Below are positions 38,193 to 43,768 of a stretch of DNA of 43,768 nt, in pieces. Origin of the DNA: a virus; the IMG/VR virus record IMGVR_UViG_3300010885_003731, positions 1 through 43,768 of that record; one strand, given 5' to 3'. The notes below the pieces were generated by a model that made no database searches, had not been told where the DNA came from, and saw only the letters and a program-made list of their open reading frames with translations. Numbering within the stretch: the stretch's first letter is position 1; the number at the start of each line of letters is the position of its first letter. The translations under genes were made by a program, and so were the position numbers.

Positions 38193-38737
38193 AAAAAACC
38201 TGCATCAGTAAGTCCTTTGAAATAACCTGTAGCAAGAGTTAGTTTCTGCATTGTAGCAATAAGTAGGTTCCAAGATTCAGCAGGAATTGAATCACGCAAG
38301 TTAGCAACTTCTTCAGAAGTAAACTCATGGTCATCTTCATTACCATTAGCATCTACAACTTTTACAATATTAGCTGCAACTAATGCACAGAAGTATATAG
38401 TTACCCACTCATCGGTTTCATCATCTTTAATAATTGAGGCTTCAATTTCCTCAATGCGCTTCTGGTCAATACCCCGCATATAAAAAGTAAGTTTAGATTT
38501 TAATATTTTAGCAGATAGTTCAGCAGTCTCAGCTTCTAGTTTTTCTGCATCTTCATCTGTAAGTGCATCAATAACTATATCTTGTATTTTGGAAAGTTTA
38601 TATGCACTTTCAATATCTAAATAAATATCAACGGTATCTTCTGGGAAAACCCTACCCTTGATTGCATCAGCAAGATTAAACTTATTAATGCTTTGTGCTT
38701 CTTTTACAATTTCAAGCACTTCATTTTGTTCACTCAT
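38180..38737 (-). CDS. Tail assembly chaperone (G), 185 aa
   Basis: Position between major tail protein and tape measure, acidic helical character (ALTDEDAEKLEAETAELSAKILKSKLTFYMRGIDQKRIEEIEASI) and an adjacent -1 frameshift site are diagnostic of the lambda G-like chaperone. AGAAGGG lies ten bases before ATG 38737. The last four codons follow the slippery site. Confidence 0.85.
   Translation of the reverse strand: MSEQNEVLEIVKEAQSINKFNLADAIKGRVFPEDTVDIYLDIESAYKLSKIQDIVIDALTDEDAEKLEAETAELSAKILKSKLTFYMRGIDQKRIEEIEASIIKDDETDEWVTIYFCALVAANIVKVVDANGNEDDHEFTSEEVANLRDSIPAESWNLLIATMQKLTLATGYFKGLTDAGFLQKF
38192..38198 (-). promoter_or_regulatory. Programmed -1 frameshift site T TTT TTA
   Basis: In the frame of the 185-aa chaperone the bases read ggT TTT TTA cag aag ttc taa: a canonical X-XXY-YYZ slippery heptamer four codons before the stop. 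Slipping back one base opens the 140-codon frame ending at 37773. Confidence 0.85.
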
Positions 38738-38775
38738 TTTACTACGCCCTTCTTACAAGCCCATTAAGGTAATAA

Positions 38776-38813
38776 GGTTGGAGAGGGAAAATGGGCGCAA
38801 ACCCTCTCCAACC
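38776..38813 (-). terminator. Hairpin terminator/attenuator after major tail gene
   Basis: A perfect 12-bp inverted repeat, GGTTGGAGAGGG with CCCTCTCCAACC, 14-base loop. The T-run after it is weak (TTATTACC on the minus strand), so it may only partly stop transcription and set the ratio of tail tube to downstream proteins, or protect the mRNA 3' end. Confidence 0.7.
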
Positions 38814-38819
38814 AGTTTA

Positions 38820-39920
38820 TTAAGCTACTACGGCTTGGTTAATACCTAGAACACCCTGTGGCTGGAACATAACGCCAAACTTAACGCTATCTTCACCAAC
38901 AGTATTGTCCATTACTGCATCGGCAATAAATTTGTAGACGCTAACCTTATCAGTGCTTACGGTGACAGTTGCACTTGGAGTTTGTCCAACACGGACAACT
39001 AGCCAACCGCTTACACGACCATCAGTAGGTGCCTTGAACGCAGTATAAGCATTGTAGTAAGCACCAGTTGACTCAGAGGTAATTCCACGGAAGAAGTTTA
39101 GCTTTCCAGTAAACTGAGCAAAGCCACGAGTCTGTGCATTTGACTTGTCAACGATTCCCTTGTCAGCAATCTTGTTTGAGTCACCTGCACCAAGTTCAAA
39201 ACCATCCCAAGCAATTGCATCGGTTAGTCGAATAGATGAAGCGTTCTCAATAAGAGCCTTGCTTGGAGCGGTTGCAAAAGTATCAGCAGTTGCAACAGAT
39301 GATGGAACCCACCATACATCCATATTTCCGTTAGACTGAATCTTAGTTCCAGTAGTTGCTGCAAGAGCAGGACCTGCGCCAGCAGTACCAGCACCAACTG
39401 CAACGTTAACTGCAACTTCACCAGTGGTCAAGAAGCGACCTGCATAGCGAATCATTTCGCCATCACCAATGATGTCGTGAGCATAGTCAGTAGTTACACC
39501 ATAAACGCTGATTTCATCGCCTACAGCAAAAGCAGCAGTGTGCGCCTTACCGATACGCTTGATTAGGTAATACTTAGTTCCAACAGCAGCAGTTGCAAAC
39601 AAGTCACGGAACTTGTTATAAACAGAAGTTGCAGAAGTACTTGCATCACGGAAGCCATCAAGAGATGCTTCGTAGTTGAATAGTGTTGGTGTGTTAACCT
39701 GAGCAGCATCAGTCATTGATAATGAGCTATCAATGTCAGAGTCAGTCATGTTAAGGGTATAGTCATCAGTGATGGCTGGTGAGATATTGAAAACTTTGGT
39801 AGCATCTGTAACCTGTGCAAGCGTTGGAGACCAAGTAGATAGTGTAATATCTACACCACCAAAGGCATCGCTTGAGGCAACATAAATACCAACGTTAGGT
39901 CGAAGCATTTTGGTAGGCAT
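38820..39920 (-). CDS. Major tail (tube) protein, 366 aa
   Basis: Follows the tail terminator and precedes the chaperones, as in siphoviruses. Beta-rich, Ala/Thr/Val-rich sequence with an N-terminal tube-fold region (NVGIYVASSDAFGGVDITLSTWSPTLAQVTDATKVFNIS) and an added C-terminal domain (GRVSGWLVVRVGQTPSATVTVSTDKVSVYKFIADAV). AAGGAA precedes the ATG. Polymerises into the tail tube around the tape measure. Confidence 0.85.
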   Translation of the reverse strand: MPTKMLRPNVGIYVASSDAFGGVDITLSTWSPTLAQVTDATKVFNISPAITDDYTLNMTDSDIDSSLSMTDAAQVNTPTLFNYEASLDGFRDASTSATSVYNKFRDLFATAAVGTKYYLIKRIGKAHTAAFAVGDEISVYGVTTDYAHDIIGDGEMIRYAGRFLTTGEVAVNVAVGAGTAGAGPALAATTGTKIQSNGNMDVWWVPSSVATADTFATAPSKALIENASSIRLTDAIAWDGFELGAGDSNKIADKGIVDKSNAQTRGFAQFTGKLNFFRGITSESTGAYYNAYTAFKAPTDGRVSGWLVVRVGQTPSATVTVSTDKVSVYKFIADAVMDNTVGEDSVKFGVMFQPQGVLGINQAVVA

Positions 39921-39923
39921 ATG

Positions 39924-40112
39924 CTATTCCTTATTCTTAGTAGTGTTGTCTGGAGCGGGCTGCTCCTTGATTAGTTTTGTTTCTTTATTTGGCGCAGCCA
40001 TAACTTCTTCCTCAACCGGAATAAGGTCAATGCCAAAAACTGGGTGTCCGATGTAATGTCTCGGAACTTCAAACTCGACATCAGAGCCAAATTTAGTTAC
40101 TTTTACAGCCAT
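39924..40112 (-). CDS. Small protein, 62 aa, unknown
   Basis: GGAAGGA ribosome site before ATG 40112. The first half is a short beta segment (VKVTKFGSDVEFEVPRHYIGHPVFGIDLIPV); the C-terminal half is disordered, with Lys/Pro/Asn/Thr. Lies between tail terminator and tail tube genes, so possibly a minor tail accessory. Not recognised. Confidence 0.6.
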   Translation of the reverse strand: MAVKVTKFGSDVEFEVPRHYIGHPVFGIDLIPVEEEVMAAPNKETKLIKEQPAPDNTTKNKE

Positions 40113-40139
40113 TATAATCCTTCCATAACTATTTCTATT

Positions 40140-40562
40140 TTACCATATGGTGTTTACTGGAAACGTAAATCCCAGTTCAGATATATATCGATTTGTTTTT
40201 AATTCAGATACAGTATATGATGTTCCGCCAGATAGTGTTAGCTCTCCAGCGTCTACTGGAGTAAATCCAGCTAACTTATCTCTAACTAATCCAGCAACTT
40301 GCCTAGCAGCTCTCTGTGTAGGGGCAATACAAGATACTACAATAAAAGAACTCTTAACGTCATATTTACTAGATGTAATGCCACCAATGTAAGCACCATC
40401 GTACATATCTGAAAATTCAATAACAATGTAAGGAAGTAGTATTCCACTAGAGCTAAACTTTAGTTTAGAATCCTCTGGAGGTGAGGTCTCATAAACATCT
40501 TGAGATAATTCATTTAGTTTTGCAGTTATTTCATCCTGCACAGATATTAGGTTTAGGCTCAT
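40140..40562 (-). CDS. Tail terminator protein, 140 aa
   Basis: Correct place (after neck protein, before the tube protein) and size. ISVQDEITAKLNELSQDVYET...PYIVIEFSD...TQRAARQVAGLVRDKLAGFTPVDAGELTLSGG...YISELGFTFPV follows the alpha/beta pattern of lambda gpU-like terminators. Overlaps its upstream neighbour as TAATG. Caps the tail tube and joins it to the head. Confidence 0.75.
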   Translation of the reverse strand: MSLNLISVQDEITAKLNELSQDVYETSPPEDSKLKFSSSGILLPYIVIEFSDMYDGAYIGGITSSKYDVKSSFIVVSCIAPTQRAARQVAGLVRDKLAGFTPVDAGELTLSGGTSYTVSELKTNRYISELGFTFPVNTIW

Positions 40563-41164
40563 TAGTAGTCCACCTTATTGTTATTACTACCAGCTTTATA
40601 ACTCATCATAAAGCGAAGTACATAATTATTAACTTTAGGAAGTATTGTCAAGTAAGTATGCATAACTGAGTGCATTGGCTTTATATGTTTAGTTCCATCT
40701 TCTTGAAATCCAAAGTATTTATACCATAGTTCAGTCCAACCAATATTAATAACAAACTTAGTATTATTATTACGTTTACGAGTTTGATAACGAACTGAAG
40801 ATTTCATTCTACCAGTTTGGACTCTATCAATATAATTAGACATTACATCTTTTCCATCTTGACCAATAGCTATCATCGCTGGTTCAAGAGTTCGCTGTAA
40901 TGTAATACCATCTGGGATAAGGTTGAAGTTATATTTAGCTTGAGTTATAGCACTTCTTTTATTAATTAGTTTTACAGTTTTTGAATCAAAACTAGTCATA
41001 AATGATATTAGTTCATTTTGTAGTTGTTTTTCAGTTTTTAATAATTTACTATAATTAAATGAGATTTGAATTCCAGAAGTAAAGCTATCTTTGTTAGAAG
41101 TCTCATAAGCAAGTTGTGAGCCACCAATTCTAGGAAATCTATCACTTTTCTTTTTAGCACTCAT
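40562..41164 (-). CDS. Neck/tail-completion protein (HK97 gp10-like), 200 aa
   Basis: Basic protein with a long N-terminal extension, then LQRTLEPAMIAIGQDGKDVMSNYIDRVQTGRMKSSVRYQTRKRN...INIGWTELWYKYFGFQEDGTKHIKPMHSVMHTY. The TGxMxSSVRY...YxxFQExGTxHIxP pattern is that of HK97 gp10-like minor capsid/neck proteins. Overlaps both neighbours by a base. Some AT-rich codon runs, but within local range. Confidence 0.82.
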   Translation of the reverse strand: MSAKKKSDRFPRIGGSQLAYETSNKDSFTSGIQISFNYSKLLKTEKQLQNELISFMTSFDSKTVKLINKRSAITQAKYNFNLIPDGITLQRTLEPAMIAIGQDGKDVMSNYIDRVQTGRMKSSVRYQTRKRNNNTKFVINIGWTELWYKYFGFQEDGTKHIKPMHSVMHTYLTILPKVNNYVLRFMMSYKAGSNNNKVDY

Positions 41165-41643
41165 TAGCTAGTCACCGTAGGATTCAGTTCAATATCAACC
41201 TTACAAGCAAATGTTCTTTCCCAAGGGTTAGAACTATTTAGAACATTAGTGATAATATAAATAAACTTAGTAAGTTGTCCGTCAACTGGTGAAGAGGTAA
41301 CACGCATACGTTGATTAGGTCTGATATCTGGAACGTTAGTATTTCCAGCAACTTGATTCCTACCAAATGATATCTGCACAGTAAGGTGTTGTTCAGTAGT
41401 TGGATTATATTCTTGACCCACTACTGTAGAGGTAGTTGAACTAATACCACTTGGCTGAATACGAGCCTTGCCCTTCCAGATAGTAGTTGTACTTCCTGAC
41501 CAAGAGTTAGTTGTGGGATTATAGGTATCTGCATCACCTAAAGCAGTATAGATTTCAATCTGGGCAAGCTGAAGACCATAAACGACTCCTCGGTTATGGT
41601 AAGGCCATCTTGGGTCTATAGGACCTCTAGCATTTAGTCCCAA
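41164..41643 (-). CDS. Head-closure protein (DUF6093-like), 159 aa
   Basis: The pattern ...YGLQLAQIEIYT...TTTIWKGKARIQPSG...VVGQEYNPTTEQHLTVQISFGR...DIRPNQRMRVTSSPVDGQLTKFIYIITNVLNSSNPWERTFACKVDIEL matches actinophage head-closure proteins of the DUF6093 type. Position in the connector block agrees. Stops DNA leaking and mates head to tail. Confidence 0.75.
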   Translation of the reverse strand: MGLNARGPIDPRWPYHNRGVVYGLQLAQIEIYTALGDADTYNPTTNSWSGSTTTIWKGKARIQPSGISSTTSTVVGQEYNPTTEQHLTVQISFGRNQVAGNTNVPDIRPNQRMRVTSSPVDGQLTKFIYIITNVLNSSNPWERTFACKVDIELNPTVTS

Positions 41644-42029
41644 TTAAAACCACTATAGCAAGTAGGATTGACAATAGTAAAGGAGTCATAAGCATCATAT
41701 AGAGCGTCTTCTTTTGCTTCTTGTTGAAGAGATGCTGCCTGTGCACGAAGCTCAGCACCTAGCTTAGCACCATCAGTAGAATAGTCAGAAGTCTTGATAA
41801 CTTTATTGATAAGAGCCTCAGAGGTAGCTAGGACTAGCTTAGCCTGTGCTGCTGCTAACTTTACATTATTAGAGTAAAGGGTAGCAAATGCTTGTATCTG
41901 TGCATCATTAAAAATATAGGTTGAAGCAGCAGTTAGGTCTTGTAGGTTCTCTAGCTGTTCAACATCTGGAATAAGTAAACGTATTTGCCCAATAACTGTT
42001 GCATAGTCTGGGGGGGTGATATCTGCCAT
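41634..42029 (-). CDS. Head-tail connector protein, 131 aa
   Basis: A helical protein (IGQIRLLIPDVEQLE, DAQIQAFATLYSNNVKLAAAQAKLVLATSEALINKVIKTSDYSTDGAKLGAELRAQAASLQQEAKEDALYDAY) of the size and pattern of gp6-like head-tail adaptors. No ribosome binding site; TAGAAT ends six bases before ATG 42029, suggesting another leaderless message. First gene of the connector-tail block after the fibre genes. Confidence 0.75.
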   Translation of the reverse strand: MADITPPDYATVIGQIRLLIPDVEQLENLQDLTAASTYIFNDAQIQAFATLYSNNVKLAAAQAKLVLATSEALINKVIKTSDYSTDGAKLGAELRAQAASLQQEAKEDALYDAYDSFTIVNPTCYSGFNWD

Positions 42030-42035
42030 GTCTTT

Positions 42036-42041
42036 ATTCTA
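42036..42041 (-). promoter_or_regulatory. Possible -10 element of the connector-tail operon
   Basis: TAGAAT on the minus strand, ending six bases before ATG 42029, the same spacing as the leaderless candidates at 1829 and 10588. Lacks the TGn extension and a clear -35. Confidence 0.35.
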
Positions 42042-42057
42042 CCTTATAGCCTATCTA

Positions 42058-43768
42058 TTAGCCCCAGAAGCCAGTTGATGCTGTGGTTGCCGAGTTTGAG
42101 ATTGGTGTGATTTGTAAATAGTTATCGGCGTATAGCGTAGAGGATGTTGCGCCTGTCAATGTAGCAGAGTAACGGTAAGCCGGTATGAGCGTTCCGGCTG
42201 TTGTAACACGCAAAATACCAGTCGCGTTTACTATGTATTGTCTAGGGTTAGCAGTAGATGATGGACTAATAATTTGGCGTGTTCCCAAAGCAGTCTTATC
42301 TTCAAAATATGATGTGCTAGTGCCAAGTGATGACGTGGCAACTTGAGCGTTGATAGTAAACGTTCCAACGGCTGTGCCAGCACCACGAATGTTAAAACCA
42401 ACCTGTGATGATGTTGTTGAGCCAGCGACATCCAAACGCCAAGTCATGTCAACTTTGTAAGTCCCAATAGGTAAATTGATTGTGTCGTTCGCAGATGGAA
42501 ATAAGGCATAGTCTGTTGAGGCCGCATATGAACCAGTTGTTCCGATACCAGAAGTAAATATTATAGTAGAAATTGGAATTCTACCAATAGAAGTATTTGG
42601 TGTTAAACTGAGAACTTGACCATTGAACTCAATATTTCCTTCTTCTTGATAATTAGAATTTGGTCCAGAAGTAAGTTTAATAGGTGCATAATTTACAGTT
42701 CCAGCATTAGGCTTCAGATACTTAAAATTACCACCACCACTAGTATCAACGCTTGCAAGTAAAGTTCCACTGCCGTTATACCAACCCTGAGTTATGCCAG
42801 ATGCACTTCCACCATAAACTGCAAGTGGTTCAACATCACCATCATAATATTTAGTAAAACGCCAAGCACCCAGAAAACCTTCTGAAGAAATTGCCTTACT
42901 ACCGCTACCGTTACTAAGAAAACCAATATAGTTTGTTGTTGCTGTTGCTGTTCCACCCGATGTGCCATCACCATCAGAACTAGCAACTCTAAATGAAGTA
43001 GTGGAACCAATATATGTAATCAGACGGCTACCATTTTGAGAAGCAGAGTTTCCACTTATAGTAACTTTTTGTCCAACCTGAAAACCATGGGCAACAGAAG
43101 TATTGAACTCAATATATGAACCATAATCTGTAGTTGTTGTTGTAATTGTTCTTGTTGTATAGTTATTTGGAACATCTATATTTAGACCATTAGTAGTATT
43201 ATTAGTTTGTTTAAATGTTGCACCAGCGTTTGAGTCTATTTTAAATGCCGCTGTACCAGCGGAGTTTTGCACTTGCAAAATGTCAGCAACCTGGCCTGAC
43301 GCACCACGAATAATCTCGCCCACTACGTTAGCGTTGCGAGCCACTATTGAAGATTGTGAAGCCAAGCTCACAGTTCCAGCAACTGTTTGTGCACCAGTTG
43401 TTGTGTTCAAATACGACACAGTGAACGGGGTTGTGTTTGTGACAGCAGTGACAACGAATGTGCCGTTGTAGCCTGTTGGTGTGATACCAGCAACTGTAAT
43501 CAAATCGCCAACAGCGGCGTTTGTAGCAGTGGTTGTCGTGATTGTGGCTGTTGTTCCAGTGCCTGATGTTGCTGTTGTTGCACCGCCGACAGTGTAAGTA
43601 ATCGGTTTTGTTGTGCCTGTGAAAGTTTGACCGACAGCGTTCACACCGTTGACGATTGTGCCACCCGAAATCTGGGTTTGAATCAAGTCGCCGTTTTGGT
43701 TTGCGTTGCCTCTAGTGATTGCACCAACAGTTGTTGTGGCACTAGGTGTCACGTTGACTCGTGCAACA
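42058..43768 (-). CDS. Collagen-like tail fibre, C-terminal part (continues from base 1-1127)
   Basis: Open to the window edge: codons upstream of GTG 43752 read VARVN and are in register with the frame leaving base 1, so this is the rest of the fibre rather than a gene starting at 43752. The segment is beta-rich with Thr/Gly/Ser repeats (TTVGAITRGNANQNGDLIQTQISGG, ATTATSGTGTTATITTTTATNAAVGDLITVAGITPTGYNGTFVVTAV, GSRLITYIGSTTSFRVASSDGDGTSGG) and ends with a probable receptor-contact domain (IGTTGSYAASTDYALFPSANDTINLPIGTYKVDMTWRLDVAGSTTSSQVGFNIRGAG...). Base composition changes along it, suggesting module exchange. Confidence 0.85.
   Translation of the reverse strand, partial: VARVNVTPSATTTVGAITRGNANQNGDLIQTQISGGTIVNGVNAVGQTFTGTTKPITYTVGGATTATSGTGTTATITTTTATNAAVGDLITVAGITPTGYNGTFVVTAVTNTTPFTVSYLNTTTGAQTVAGTVSLASQSSIVARNANVVGEIIRGASGQVADILQVQNSAGTAAFKIDSNAGATFKQTNNTTNGLNIDVPNNYTTRTITTTTTDYGSYIEFNTSVAHGFQVGQKVTISGNSASQNGSRLITYIGSTTSFRVASSDGDGTSGGTATATTNYIGFLSNGSGSKAISSEGFLGAWRFTKYYDGDVEPLAVYGGSASGITQGWYNGSGTLLASVDTSGGGNFKYLKPNAGTVNYAPIKLTSGPNSNYQEEGNIEFNGQVLSLTPNTSIGRIPISTIIFTSGIGTTGSYAASTDYALFPSANDTINLPIGTYKVDMTWRLDVAGSTTSSQVGFNIRGAGTAVGTFTINAQVATSSLGTSTSYFEDKTALGTRQIISPSSTANPRQYIVNATGILRVTTAGTLIPAYRYSATLTGATSSTLYADNYLQITPISNSATTASTGFWG

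Noticed and set aside
43752-43768. Separate gene starting at GTG 43752
   Set aside because: The frame extends upstream to the window edge and joins the frame leaving base 1, so the GTG is internal.

Overview
This window reads as one complete, circularly mapping genome of a tailed dsDNA phage (long non-contractile tail, siphovirus-like) that probably infects a low-GC actinobacterium. Actinobacterial marks are a WhiB-type Fe-S domain, a DUF2637 membrane protein, an r1t-type holin, an FmdB zinc ribbon, adenosylcobalamin-dependent ribonucleotide reductase and possible leaderless late promoters. The AT-rich base composition suggests freshwater planktonic actinobacteria; this is inference. I see no integrase, repressor, transposase, CRISPR array or DNA polymerase. 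The two window ends join seamlessly: the tail-fibre frame running off base 1 continues in register from base 43768 to 42058, giving a single 945-aa protein.

The genome has two opposed arms. The leftward (minus) late arm begins at about 10.58 kb with two small proteins, then terminase small and large subunits, portal, protease with a nested scaffold, cement protein and major capsid protein. A self-contained nrdJ cassette and two collagen-like proteins follow. Across the circular junction come head-tail connector, head closure, neck and tail terminator proteins, major tail protein, tail chaperones made by a -1 frameshift, tape measure, distal tail proteins, M23 endolysin and holins, ending at 28.8 kb. 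It meets the rightward arm at a bidirectional terminator near 28.75 kb.

The rightward (plus) early/middle arm starts near 10.99 kb with three small genes, each led by a repeated tRNA-like RNA element. Next is a control region (12.0-13.2 kb) with five 18-bp repeats spaced 72/59/72/59 bp, consensus promoters, and an AT-rich palindromic segment bracketed by two inverted perfect DnaA boxes: a probable origin. Then comes a tightly coupled run of small, mostly acidic or zinc-binding unknowns. Replication and recombination genes follow: SF2 helicase, DUF2637, WhiB fusion, Cas4/RecB-like nuclease, Sak4-like ATPase, ssDNA-binding protein, tRNA-Asn, primase-helicase, RuvC-like resolvase, DnaQ-like exonuclease, MT-A70 methylase and DUF3310.

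The logic looks host-dependent: host DnaA and polymerase would start and carry out replication, while the phage supplies primase-helicase, recombination and nucleotide-supply functions. The least explained part is RNA: three copies of a structured leader, a tRNA-like element with an anti-Shine-Dalgarno loop next to the tRNA, and a candidate 70-nt RNA with a second anti-Shine-Dalgarno loop after nrdJ.
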